DNA of 64,000 bases from Caprimulgus europaeus (GCA_907165065.1 OU015539.1:1240001-1304000), one strand, 5' to 3'. Positions 49,001 to 60,700 are shown, counted from the stretch's first letter. Program-made: numbers and translations. Notes: generated from the sequence alone by a model not told the origin.

Positions 49001-52000
49001 TGGCTCACTACAAGCACGGCAAGCAGCAGCACAGCCTGCAGGTAGGGGGGCACTGAGGTGTGGGGTGGGGGACACCCCCTAGGGACCCCCCTTCCCCACC
49101 CAGCCACCCTCCCTGTCCCCCCACTCCCCAGGCCAAGAGTGTGGAGGAGAAACGCGTCTGGACCCACCACATCAAGCGGCTCATCCTGGAGAACCACCAT
49201 GCCATCGTCCCCCAGAAGGTGAGGACACAGGGGGACGGGCACTGTGGTGGCACTGAGGTGCCCCCCAGCACGGTGAGGAGGGGGTGGCTGTGCCCCAGCC
49301 TCACCCCCCCATCTCTCTCCATCCTTCCTCCACCCCAGGCTAAGGAAGCCATCCTGGAGATGGACTTGTTCTGTGAGTGCCACCAGCGCCTCGTGGTCCC
49401 CTCCCTGTCCTCACCTGTCCCCTGCCACATCCCCCAGTGTCACCCCCGCCCCTGTGCCCGCAGACCCCCCGCGCCTGCCCCGCTGCAGCCCCGAGCGCCT
49501 GAAGAAGAGCTGGTCCTGCCAACCCCTGGGGGACACCGCGGCCGAGCCGCGCCAGGGCCGCCGGCAATCCGGTGAGAGCCACCTGTCCCTGTCACCACCA
49601 CCACCACTGTCCCTCCCCTGGCACAGAGCCACCCCTGGGGACAGGGGGCACTGGGGGCCAGCACTGACGGGTGTCCCTGTCCCTGCAGAGCCCTTCCAGT
49701 GCCAGGACCGTGCCGAGACAATGCCGGACCAGCTGCCCGGGCACACGGGGCGCAGGCAGTCGGGTGAGGACACTGGTAGGGACTGGGGACCCCAGTTTGG
49801 GTGGGGGGCTGAAGCTGGGTGCCAGGCTGGGGATACTGGTGGGGCTGGGGACGGGCTTGGGGACATGGGGACGATGCCACCATCACCCGATTTGGATGCC
49901 CGGCTTCTCCCCGCAGAGCCTGCCAAGGAGATCCTGCAGCACCTGGGCGAGCAAGGTGAGCTGGCACGGCCCCTGGCACTGGAGGGTGGGCAGAGGGTCC
50001 CCAAATCCCCTGGGACCCCGAATTCCTGAGGGACCCCAGATGGAGCAGAGGAACCCCAAATCTCCTGGGACCCCAGATCTCCCTGGGATCTCCAAATCCC
50101 TGAGGGGCTCTTAGATGAAACACAGGATTCCCAATGCCCCAGGTCCCCAGAAATGCCACTGAACCCCCAGATTCCCCAGGAACCTTAGATGGAGTACCAG
50201 GAACCCCAGAGACCTCAAATCCTCAGGGACCCCCAGTCTTCTTGGGACCCCCAAATCTTCCAGGACCCTTAGAGCACAGGATCCTCAAATCTCCTGGGAC
50301 CTTCAAATCCCCCAGGGACTCCAGATGAAGCACAAAGCCCCCAAATCCCCAGGGACCCCAAATCCCCCAGGGATCCCAGATGGAGCACAGGATCCCCAAA
50401 TTCCCCAGGCACCCCCTGATCTCCCTGGGACCCCATTTCCCTGGGCATTTTGGGGTGCTGCCCCCACTCAACATCTGTTTTTATCTTTCCCTCTGGCAGG
50501 GCTCAAGGTAAGGCCGGGGTGCAGGGTGGGTTGGGGTGCCCAGTGCCCCCCATGCTGCTGCCCGGGGGAACACGGGGTGCTGAGCCCGGTACTCACCCCC
50601 GAGCAGCACGCTGGCAGCGACGGGGCTCTCCTGGAAATGGGGGACCCAACCCAGCACCCCAGAGCCTGGGCAGCAGCTGAGGGCGTGGTGGAGGAGGAAG
50701 AGGAGGAGGAGGAAGAGCCTTTGGGCAAGGAGGAGCTGCCCACGGCTGGGGACCTGCCGGTGGAACCCCAGGAGGAGCAGGTACCCACCCCAGCACCCCC
50801 AAACCCCAGGGAGGGCACCCACTGTGTAGTGCTTCCCAAGGTACCCCACATTCCTTCTGGAGCACCCCATATTGTTCCCAGGGCACCCCACATCCCTCCT
50901 GGGACTCCCTGTATCACTCATGGGGCACCCCATATTGTTCCCAGGGTACCCACGCTGCTTCCAGGGCACCCCACATCAGTCCTAGAACACCCCATACCAC
51001 TCCTGGGGCACCCAGCATTGCTCTTAGGGCACCCTATATCCCTCCTGGAGCACCCCATAATGTTCCCAGAGCACCCCATATCACTGCTGAGACACCCAAC
51101 ATTACTCCTAGAGCACCCATGCTGCTCACAGAGCATCCCACATCACTTCTGGGGCACCCCATATCGCTTCCAGAGCACCCCATATCTCTCCCAGGGCACC
51201 CTACCTCACTCCTGGGTCACCCCTCCTTGCTCTGCTGTGGGATCCAGGCAGGGACTCAGCTCTGGCAGTGGTCCTGGAGCAGCCAGGGGGTCCCCCCACA
51301 CCCCTGACACCCCACCTTTGCTCTTGCCCAGGCTGGGGGGCACCCACTGATGCCGGAGGGAGCCAAGCGGCCGAGCAGCTGGGGACCGGGGAGCTGCGAG
51401 AAGGTCAGTGCGGCCCCGCAGCCCCTGCCCGGGGGTCTCAGCACCCACCCACAAGCCAGCAGCGCGGGGGAGCACCCCGAGGGGCTGGGGGCACCCAAAT
51501 CCCCATCCTCAACGGGGGCACCGGCACTGCCCGGTGAGGAGGGGGAGCCGGAGCGCGCAGCGGAGGATTTACAGGGGCTGAGCAGCGAGGAGGAGGAGGA
51601 GGAGGAAGAGGAGGAAGAAGAAGGAGGAGCCAACGACAGCATCCTGCCTCCCTCGGTGCTGGACCAGGCCAGCGTCATCGCCGAGCGGTTCGGCGGCGGC
51701 GGCAGCTTCTCCCGCCGCAGCAGCCTGGCGCTGGAGGGGCCGGCGGCGCGGCCGGCCAGCCGCAGCGGCAGCGCCCTCAGCCTGGACGGGGGACCCCCGC
51801 TGGAGACCGGGGAACCCGGGGGGTCCCAGAGCAGCGTCCCCTCCCCTGAACCTCTCACCGGAGCTCGCCGGGAGTCGCTGCTGTCCAGCCGGGACCGGCT
51901 GCTCCTCGACAAGATCAAGAGCTATTACGGTTACGCCGAGCACCGCGACGCCGGGTTTGGCGTCCACCGGCGGGAGAGTCTGTCCTTCATCCCCAAAGGG

Positions 52001-52966
52001 CTGGTCCGGAGCTCCGTTTGCCGCCTCAACGGTCTCCCCCGACCCCCGGCCAGCCCCGAGCCCCCCACCCAACCCACACCTGTGGTGCCCAAGGTCTCAC
52101 CCAAGGAACCGTGCCGGGAAAACGGGCTGCAGCCCCCGGAACCGCTGCTCATCCTGGAGGAGGATGATGTGGGTGCCGGGGGTGAAGGGCCACCGGCTGG
52201 GTCACCCCCCCGGCTGCTGCTGACCCCCCCGCACCCCGGCACCAAGGTGTACCAGCTGGCACGGCAGTACAGCCTCCGCATCAAGAGCCGCCGCGCCGGT
52301 GCCCGCCGCACCCCGCTACACCCGGAGGAGGGGGACCCACGGGCCAGGACCCCTTCGGTGGCGGTGCCGTGGGATGGGGGGCTGGCGGTGCCCCCTTCCC
52401 CAGGTGTCCCCCGCAGCCCCTCCAGCCCCGTTGCCATTGAGCCCTTCACCTGGCCCGATGTGCGGGAGCTCCGTGCCCGTTTCGGTGCCCCACGACCCTC
52501 CCCGGTGAGCCGCAGCCGTTCGGCACCGGAAGGGCCGTGCCGGGGCGGGCGGCCGGCTGAGAAGGAACGGGGCAGCGGCCGGAGCCGGAGCGCTGAGGCT
52601 GGTGGGGGATCCAGCACCCCTGGAGCGGTGCCAGCGAGGCACAGCAGCGATGGGGCACTGTGGGTGACAGCAGAGGCACCCCTGGGTCCTGGGCAGAGGG
52701 TGCTGGTGCTGGAGCGGCTGCCGGCACCCACCGAGCCTCAAACCTACGTGCAGATCCGCTCACCCACCACCCGGGAGAAGATCTGCCTGAAGGCAGTGGT
52801 GGAACGCTGCAAAGCCTACCAAGCCTCTGAGGAGTACAGGCAGCGCTGCCCCGAGCCCCCCAACACCCCCGAGACCCCCAACACCCCCGAGCCCCCCTCG
52901 CCCCCTCGCCACGGCCTTGTCAGGGACCTGCGGCAGAAATTTCAGACTCTCGACGCTGCCAGTTAG
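46085..52966 (+). CDS. PLEKHG3: PLEKHG3-like Rho guanine nucleotide exchange factor (complete)
   Basis: A Dbl-family RhoGEF; PLEKHG3 is known to act on Rac/Cdc42 and actin. Exons: 46085-46366, 46469-46569, 46690-46759, 46840-46886, 46972-47122, 47935-48069, 48160-48342, 48949-49041, 49132-49218, 49339-49372, 49464-49571, 49689-49763, 49917-49955, 50500-50507, 50607-50780, 51332-52966. All are GT-AG and in phase, 1,073 residues; human is about 1,219. The start MPV and the later AMEEP match human. The DH domain (residues about 80-262) has [18 protein letters not shown] and [16 protein letters not shown]; the PH (about 285-385) has [20 protein letters not shown]. The C-terminal tail keeps [51 protein letters not shown] and [10 protein letters not shown]. 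These tail motifs favour PLEKHG3 over PLEKHG1 and PLEKHG2, as does the SPTB neighbour. The last exon carries a Glu-rich run. Start confidence is moderate. Confidence 0.87.
47125..47905. repeat. Minisatellite in PLEKHG3 intron 5
   Basis: Tandem variants of CTGGCACAGCCTGGTCCCC and TGGCATGGCACAAGCACC with higher-order blocks repeated nearly exactly (for example around 47500-47640 and 47660-47770). It occupies essentially the whole 812-bp intron. Confidence 0.93.
48345..48945. repeat. Minisatellite in PLEKHG3 intron 7
   Basis: G-rich units of about 25-27 bp, GGTGCTGGGGATGGGGGTCC and variants with TGGACATGGGG. It fills the intron between exons 7 and 8 and has many G-triplet runs on the transcribed RNA strand. 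Confidence 0.93.
49960..50455. repeat. Minisatellite in PLEKHG3 intron 13
   Basis: Short degenerate units such as CCCCAAATCCCCAGGGACCC and GATGGAGCACAGGATCCCC. It ends 45 bp before the 8-nt microexon. Confidence 0.88.
50500..50507 (+). other. PLEKHG3: 8-nt coding microexon of PLEKHG3
   Basis: GGCTCAAG lies between a strong pyrimidine tract ending CTCTGGCAG and the donor GTAAGG. With the single base left by exon 13 it makes Gly-Leu-Lys, giving [12 protein letters not shown] across to exon 15, parallel to human GMKHAGSAGALL. Skipping it shifts the frame and reaches a stop within the next exon, so it appears obligatory. Confidence 0.82.
50838..51235. repeat. Minisatellite in PLEKHG3 intron 15
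   Basis: About 17 units of 22-24 bp such as GGGCACCCCATATCACTCC, with GTTCCCAGG or CTTCCAGAG variants. Lies between exons 15 and 16. Confidence 0.92.
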
Positions 52967-53640
52967 GTGGGCAGTGGGGAGAAGGGGTGTCACATGGACC
53001 ACCCCCCCAGGGGACAGAGCATCCCATGGACTCTCAACTTGCCCAGGGGAAGGGGCACCTCAGGGACCCCCAGCTCACCCAGTAGAAGGAGCACCCTATG
53101 GACCTCCAACCTACCTGGAAAAGGGGTGTCCCATAGACCCCCAAACTGCCCAGGGGAAGGGGCACCTCAGGGACCCCCAGCTCACCCAGTAGAAGGAGCA
53201 CCCTATGGACCTCCAACCTACCTGGAAAAGGGGTGTCCCATAGACCCCCAAACTGCCCAGAAGAAGGAGTAGCCCATGGACTCCCAACCTGCCCAGGAGA
53301 AGGGGGACCTCAGGGACCTCCAGCTCACCCAGGAGAAGGAGCACCCTCTGGACCTCCAACCTACCTAGAACAAGGGGCATCTGATAGACTCTCAGCCTGC
53401 CCAGGAGAAGGGGCACCTGATGGACCCTCAGCTTATCCAAGAGAAGGAGCACCCCATAGACCCCCAACCTGCCCAGGAGAAGCAGCAGCACCTCAGGGAC
53501 CCCCAGAAGGAGCACCCCATGGACCTCCACCCTACCTGGGGGAAGGAGCATCCTGTAGATGTGCAACCTACCTGGAAGAAGGGGCACCCCACAGACCCCC
53601 CCACCCACAGGACAAGAGACACCCCATGCCCCACCCCCCC
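52967..53640. repeat. 36-bp minisatellite (108-bp higher-order) just after the PLEKHG3 stop
   Basis: Starts with about 60 bp of unique sequence, then units of about 36 bp (CAGGAGAAGGGGCACCTCAG, GGACCCCCAGCTCACC). A 108-bp block is repeated exactly with copies near 53041 and 53149. Presumably PLEKHG3 3' UTR. No canonical plus-strand AATAAA follows before the convergent SPTB gene. Confidence 0.9.
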
Positions 53641-53706
53641 AGCCCAGAGGGGCACCCCGCTGCCCCCCAGGTGCCCAGCACTGTGCCCAGCTCTCGCTTT
53701 CACATC

Positions 53707-53712
53707 TTTATT
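53707..53712 (-). terminator. SPTB: SPTB distal poly(A) signal AATAAA
   Basis: On the minus strand AATAAA is preceded by a long U-rich tract and followed by ATGTGAAAGCG. It lies about 1 kb past the SPTB stop at 54703, so the PH-containing isoform would have a 3' UTR of about 1 kb. Confidence 0.7.
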
Positions 53713-54702
53713 AGAAAAAAAAAACAACAACAAAAACCCCAAAAAAACCCAAACTGAACCCAAAAAGTTCCTCTCTGGTCACCTGCGCTCCCCCAGGGTG
53801 GCTCGGGGGGTGGGGTGGGGGGGGGGTCCCACTGCCAGGGTGGGGGTCACGGGGTGCTGGGTGCAGGTGAAGGGGTGTTGGCAAGTGGTGCCCCCCACCC
53901 CGTGCACCCCGATGCTCTTTGGTTGGTGCTGGTGGGGGCTGGGGGTGCCCCCTCTGCACCCACACACTGAGGTGGGGGGGGGGTGTTTATGGCTTTTGGG
54001 ATGGGGGGGGGACACCCCCAGCAGCCCCCCTGACATGGGTGCTGGGTGGGGGCCATGCACGCGTGCAGGGCGTGTGCACCCGTAGCCGTGTGCGCGGAGG
54101 GGGTGGGTGCACCTGCATGCGGGGGGGGAGACACACGTGTGCAGGGCGGGGGCACGCGTGTGCACGGGGGGACATGTATGTAACACGTGTGGATCCGTGT
54201 TCACCTCTGCGTGGGTGTATGCCCTTAGCGTGGCGGTGGATGTATATAAATACAGTTTCTATATGTATGTATATACACGTGCACACGCACACACACGCAT
54301 GTTACACACACGCCTGTTCCACGCACACACGCGTGTTCCAGGCGCGCACACACACGTGTTCCATGCACAGACACACACGTGTTCCACACACACACGTGTG
54401 TTCCACGCACGGACACGTGTGTTCCACGCACAGACATGCGTGTTCCACGCACAGACACGCATGTTCCATGCACAGGCGTGTGCACGCTCACGTGTGTGCT
54501 GCTCTACACCTACACCCGTGTGTGCTCACAGCGGGGAGGGGTGCGCCCACGCGTGCCCAGGGTGGGGGGGGGGTGCCTGACTCCTGCGCACACATGAAGC
54601 CCCCCCCGCCCCAACCACCCCTATAGACCCCCCCTGTCCCTATAGACACACGCGTGTCCCCAAACACGTGTGCCACGTCCTCCCCCCCTCCCTCCCTCGG
54701 GG
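53713..54702 (-). other. SPTB: Presumed SPTB 3' UTR of the long isoform
   Basis: GC-rich noncoding sequence between the PH-isoform stop and the distal poly(A) signal. It includes the alternating purine-pyrimidine tract at 54060-54560. Open frames here are repeat artefacts. Confidence 0.6.
54060..54560. repeat. ACACGTGT-rich alternating purine-pyrimidine tract
   Basis: Degenerate units such as CACACACGTGTTCCACGCAC repeat over 500 bp. Long alternation of purine and pyrimidine and many CACGTG palindromes are visible. Confidence 0.88.
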
Positions 54703-57700
54703 TTATTTCTTTTTTGGGAAGAAGCTGAAGCGTTTCTCCTTGTCCCTGCGGGGCAGGGGGGGCTCGGGGGGGGTCGGGGTGGGGGCTCGGGGCAGGGGCA
54801 GGCTCTGGCTCTTCCCCCCGTTGCCCCCCGACTCGCTGATGGCCGCGCTCAGCCCCCGCAGCCAGACCTGCAGCTCCTCCTGCGGGCACGGGCAGGGGCT
54901 CGGGGGGGGTCCCCTGGCCCCCCAACACCTTCCCAGCCACCCCGGGTGGGTGTGTGTGTGTCCCCCCCCCCGGGTGATGCTGGCTGCACCCCAGCTTCCC
55001 CAGCACCCATGGACCCCTGGACCTCACCAGCCCCCCTCCATGTCCTCATGGCCACCCCATGTCCCCTGGCCACCACCAGTGTCCCCAGTGTCCCCTGGGC
55101 ACCACCAGTGTCCCCAGTGTCCCCTGGGAACCACCAGTCACCCTCTGATCCCCTGGACATCACCAGCCACCTCGTGTCCCCCCTGGGTACCACTAGCCAC
55201 CCTGTACCCCACCAGGAAGCCACCAACTGTTCCCCTGGGTACCATCGGTCACCCTGTGTCCCCCCTGGGCACTGCTAGTCCCCCCACCCCTGTCCCCTGG
55301 GAACCACCAGCCACCCTCTGACCCCCTGACCACTGCTGGCCACTCAGTGTCCCCTGGGCATCTCCAGCCACTGTGTCCCCCAGGTCACCACCATGTACCC
55401 CTGGGCATCTCCAGCCACCCTGTGTCCCCCAAGCCACTGCCACGTCCCCTGGGTACCACCAGCCACCCCGTGTCCCCCCAGGCCACCCCTCACCTCATCC
55501 TTGCCATGGAAGAGCCACTCGCTGCCATTGCTGAGCCTGGGGACAAGAGCACAGGTGCCAGCGAGGCACGTGCCACCCCCTGCCGTGCCACCCCGTGCTG
55601 TGCCACCCCGTGCCGTGCCACCCCGTGCCGTGCCACCCCGTGCCGTGCCACCCCACGCCAGGACCTTACCGCAGTTTGAAGACGTGTTTCTTCTTCTTGT
55701 AGCCAGCGGCCACCTCACAGAGGGCATCTTGTAGCCCCAGGGGCTCCTCGCCGTGGCACGGTAGCCCCAACGCCCGGCTCTTGGCATCCTTGAAGAAGGC
55801 GAGCTGGCCCCCCCGCAGCACGCAGTACCGTGTGCTCCACGACCTGTCACCGCACCGTCCCGTCAGCGTGGCACCGCCACCGTCCCCTGCCACTGCCACC
55901 GTCACCGCCACTGCCACCGCCACCGCCGTGCCTACCGGTTGGATGCCCGTTTGGTGGCTGCCTCCAAGTCGTGCTTGCGGCCGAGGTAGCCCTCCAGCTG
56001 GATGCTGCAGCCACGGGCTGGTAGCGTGGCTGGCTCCTCTGACTCTTGCCGTGGTGGCCGTGGGCTTGGTGACACCAGCTCATCGTCACCCGTCATCCGC
56101 GCCAGCTGCCGCAAAGCAACGGCTGTGTCACAGCGCGGTGTCACCGCCGGCCACCAACGGCCACATCCTGAGCTCCTGCCCCCTCCCGTGGTGGCATCCT
56201 GCACGTGGGTCCCTGTCCCCAGTGGGGATTCATGGTCCCCAAGCCGGTGGGTGCCAGCTGGGTGTGGGTCACCCCCACCTCTTGGTGCCAGTGACTGGGA
56301 GCTGGTGGCTACTGGGAGGACCCCAGTGAGCAACTGGGACCCAGTCCAGCCCTGGTCCCCCACCAGATTTGGGGTGATGGGTTGAGCTGAGCCAGGCAAA
56401 CAGCCCTGGGTGACACCCCCATGTTGTCCCCTGCCCAGAGGGCTTTGGGACAGTGAGGGACATTGGCAGGCAGATGGGGGCTGTGGAGGTCCTGCGGTGT
56501 GTCCTGGTGAGAGGGACAGGAGGAGGGGCACTGTCCCTGGCAGCCGGGAGGTGACCATGTCCCCAAGCACGCAGGCAGAGAAGGACTCTGTCCCCAAAGA
56601 GGTGAAAGTGGCTGTGTCCCCAAGCAGGGCTGAGGGGGACCCTGTCCCCAAGGAGCCAGAAGATGCTTGTGTCCCCAAGAAGGAAGAGAGGGACCCTGTC
56701 CCCAAGCAGACAGAAGATGCCCGTGTCCCCAAGCAGGCTGAAGGGGACCCTGTCCCCAAGCAGGAAGCAGGGGACCCTGTCCCCAAGCAGGCAGAAGAGG
56801 CAGAGGGGGCTCCTGTCCCCAAGCAGGCAGAAAGCAGCACTGTCCCCAAGCAGGCAGAGCATGCAGGAGGAGCAGAGAGGCTGGCAGGGAGCACAAGGTG
56901 GGTGGCACATGGGGTGACAATACCCCGAGGGTGGCAATGCCCTCTGGGGTGACAGTGTTCCTGAGGGTGACGATGCTGTGTGGGGTAATGATGCCTTGTA
57001 GGGTGACAATATGCTGTGGGGTGACAATATGCTGTGGGGTGACAATTCTCCAGGAGTGACCATGCCTTGTAGGGGGACAATACCCCAGGGGTGATGATGC
57101 CCAATGGGTGACAATGTCTTTGCAGGGTGACAATGCCCCATGGGGTGACGATGTCTTGCAGGGTGACGATGCCCCGTACAGTGATGATGTCTCTTGGGAT
57201 GATGATGCCCCTTAGGATGATGATGCCTCCCAGGGTGACATCCCCATGGGGTGACAATGTCCCTTAAGGTGATGATGCCTGGCAGGGTGACATCCTCATG
57301 GGGTGATGATGCCGGAGAAGAGCCACCCTGCTCGCAGGGCTGGGTGCTAGGGAAGCTGGGTGCCACGGGACCGTGCCGTGTCCCCGTGGGTCCTTCTGAC
57401 ACCGGTGACAGGGAGCAGGGGTGCTCCAGGAGCCAGGGTGAAGGGGACAGTGCAGCACCCACGTCCCCACCCAACCGTTTTGGGGTCATTCAGCATTTAT
57501 TCAACTCAAGGCAAAGCACAAGGTGAGGGCTGGGGGTGTGGGGAGCCGTCGGCACGCCGCGGTGACGGTGACAGGGTCTGCCAGGAGCCTGTGTGACATG
57601 CAGGGACACTTTTTTTGGATGCTGGGGAAGGAGAAAGCTAAACTCAAGAACTGACCGGCTCTGGTCCGTCGGTGGTGGGCAGAGAAGTGTCCTGCGTGCT

Positions 57701-60700
57701 CGTGTCCCTCCTCTTCTCCTCCTCTTCCTCTGACCTGCAGCAGGGAGGTGACCTGCTTAGTGTCCCCAGCAGCGCCGTGTCACCCTCAAAATCCCCATCC
57801 AGCCACAGTCCTGCAGGGACCAGGGACTGGGTGCTGCTCCCTTGTCCCCCCCCAGGGATGGCCTTCATCCCCGCTCCTCATCTGCATCAACCTCCTGCTC
57901 CAGAATGGCTCAAAACCCCCCAAAAGCTTTGAGAAAAGGGATGTGGAAACGACGCCGGTGGGACGGGCACCGGGGACTGCCCCTGCCCGAGATGCTGCTG
58001 CGGGCACTGGGGATGGCACCGGGGATGGCACCGGCGTCTCTTACCCGGCCTCCAGCTCCCCGTCCAGATCCAGGCGGTAGTCGGGACCCTCGGGGTGCGT
58101 CACCCCGTCCCTCGCCAGCCCCTCACGCAGCGTCCGCCCGCCCAGGAGCTCCAGCTGCCGGGGAAGGGGGGTGAAGGCGTTAGGGGGGTGGTGAGGACAT
58201 GAGGTGGGGAAACTGAGGCACGGCAAGAGGCAAGCCAGGACTGGCCATGCCACATCGTGAGCCTTCCTCACCGTCGTCAGCTTCCTCAGGGCGGCGATGC
58301 GCTCCTCCCAGGTGGCCGAGGACTTCTCGAAAGCTTCGTGGCGCTTGAGCAGCTTCTCCACCGCGTCCACCGTCTGCCCGTAGTCGCTGCTGGCCAGGTA
58401 AGGCTCCTGCGCCATGAGCCACGACTCGGCCACCGAGGCGTCCCGGGAGAACTGGCACACCTCCAGCACTGCGGGCAGGGACAGGGACAGCTCAGCCCCC
58501 CTGCCATCACCACCACCCCGCAAGCACAGCCACGGTCCCCTCCGGCACCACCGGCACACTCACGCAACCGCAGCTGGTCCCAGCGCTGCTCCCACATCTC
58601 CATCATGGCTTTCCTCTTCTCCACCAGCTCCATCAGCTTTGCCTTGATCTACAAAGGGACATTGTCACGTGGTGACCCTGGTGGCACCGTCCCCACCGTG
58701 CCACACAGCTCTGGCTGCCCTCACCTCCGGCGAGTCCTGGTGCTTGCGCTGCAGCAGCTTCTTGCCCAGCTCAATGCAGGTGGAGAAGTTCTTGCCCCGG
58801 GCGTCCACCTCAGCTCTGATACCCTGATGGTACTTCATGAGTAGCTCCACCGAGGAGACATCCCTGGAGACAGAGAGGTGATGGTGTCGGTGATGGTGTC
58901 GGTGATGGTGTCGGTGATGGCATTGGTACCAGGTCCTGGTGAACAGCACCAGGTGCCCACCAGGCACAGCCATACCTGGGTTTCTCCTGCGTCTCGATCT
59001 GCCGGACGGTGCTCTCCATCCAGGAGAGCAGGTCCCGGGCCATGCTGAAGAAGCGATGCTTGTCAGCCGTGTCCACCAGCCGCGCCCGGCGCCCGCTGCA
59101 CGCCTCCAACAACGCCCGTAGAGCTCGCGCCACCTCCTGCTCCTGCTCCTGGATCCCGGCTGCCTTCTCCCCGGCGTAGGCTGTCTGCAACCGCGCCGCC
59201 GTCTCCCGGAACTGCTGCACCTGCGGAGCCGGGGAGCGCGGAGGACGGTGAGTGCCGACGGTGAGTGCCGGCGGCGGTGCCGGGTATCCCCACCGGCAGC
59301 GGGGTGCAGCCCCACCGGCAGCGGGGTGCAGCCCCAGCGGCAGCGGGGTGCAGCCCCAGCGGCAGCGGGTGCAGCCTCACCGGCAGCGGGGTGCAGCCTC
59401 ACCGGCAGCGGGTGCAGCCCCAGCGGCAGCGGGGTGCAGCCCCAGCGGCAGCGGGTGCAGCCCCCCCGGCAGCGGGGTGCAGCCTCACCTGCGTCTCCAG
59501 CAGCTGGAGGTCACGCTCGAAGGCGCTGTGCATACGGTGAAAAGCTTCCACCGTCCCGGCGTCCTCACCCAGGTCCTGGGGCAGCTCCTGCCGCCGGGTG
59601 GCGATGAGGGTCAGCAGCTCAGCACCGTCGTAGAAATATTTGTGGAGGTCGTAGGAAGCGGCCAGGAGCTGCATCCGGGTGTCGATCAGCTCCAGGAGGT
59701 CAGCCCAGCTCTCGTTCAGCCCGTCCTTCCACTCAGCCATGGTGGCTGCCTCCGTGTGCCCCGCGTCGATGAGGTCCTCGATGGTCAGGTTCACCCGGTC
59801 CACGCGTTCCTGCCCCACGCTGCCCGTCTCCCGAGCAAACTCCCGAAACTTCTCCCGCAGGAGCTGCACCAGGGAGAGAAAAAGTCAAGTTTACCCCCCA
59901 AAACCACCCACGCCAGCACCGCCACACCCATCCCAGCACCCTCACCGTGACGTGATCCAGATCCTGCCCCATCTCCTGGGAGGAGGCGACCACGTCGCGC
60001 TCGGCGATCCACTGCTCCAGGTCCTCCACCTCTCGCTTCAGCTGGAAGAGGTGGGACATGTTCTCCAGGCGCCGGCGGCGTTCCTCGGCCGCCTCCTTCA
60101 GCCCCGCGTAGTGCTTGTCCACTTGACCCTGCAGCCGGATGATCTGCTCCCTGCGCGGCCCCGGCACACAGACACCCCAGTTCTCACCCAAGAAAAGATG
60201 TCCCCGACCCATCCGTGTTGTCAACTGGGGAGGGACCCGCTCTGTGCTCACCACGTCCCTCTGCCACCACCTCCCCCTCGAGGCAATGTCACCCAGCCGG
60301 AGTGAGGCACCGGGGTAGCCACTGCCACCGGAGCTCCAGCTGAATCACCCACCCATCCCAGTGTTGAGGGCATGGAGCTGCCCCAAGGGACAGGGGACAC
60401 ACAATGGTGGCACCTACCCCTCCGGGTGGCCAGCAGAGAGCAGCTGCTGAGCCCTCCCTGCCAGCTCCTTGATGGTTTGGCCGTAATCCTCGATGTTCCG
60501 CTGCTGCCGGACGTGTCTCTTCAGCATCACCAAACAGCTCTCCTCGTCCTGCAGCACAGGAGACACCAGCACCCATCAGCACCCAGCATGGCCATGGGAT
60601 GAGGACCAGGGTCCAGTCCTGGCACCCACCCTGCGGGCACGTCCTGCCTCTGCCCGGTGCAGTGGGAAGCAATGGTGAGCTCAGCAGGGTATGGCATGGC

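Larger units (their letters stand above)
46300..49218 (+). other. PLEKHG3: PLEKHG3 DH-PH catalytic module (exons 1-9)
   Basis: Conserved DH region 1 ([18 protein letters not shown]), region 3 ([20 protein letters not shown]) and the region after it ([20 protein letters not shown]) are intact, so exchange activity is expected. The PH domain ends in [20 protein letters not shown]. Introns within it, after exons 5 and 7, hold the largest minisatellites. Confidence 0.88.
54703..56105 (-). other. SPTB: SPTB PH domain and C-terminal tail (last four exons)
   Basis: The PH domain starts in exon 55936-56105 ([20 protein letters not shown]), continues through [19 protein letters not shown] and [20 protein letters not shown], and ends with [12 protein letters not shown]. 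The tail is Pro/Ser-rich then basic. The lysine cluster is intact, so phosphoinositide or membrane binding is plausible by family knowledge. Confidence 0.88.

Noticed and set aside
47962..49383. A 473-codon minus-strand frame antisense to PLEKHG3
   Set aside because: It overlaps five verified PLEKHG3 exons and the intron 7 repeat. The repeat explains most of its length.
53233..53757. A 174-codon plus-strand frame rich in GEGAPQGPP repeats
   Set aside because: It is a translation of the 36-bp minisatellite, out of frame with PLEKHG3 and without splice support.
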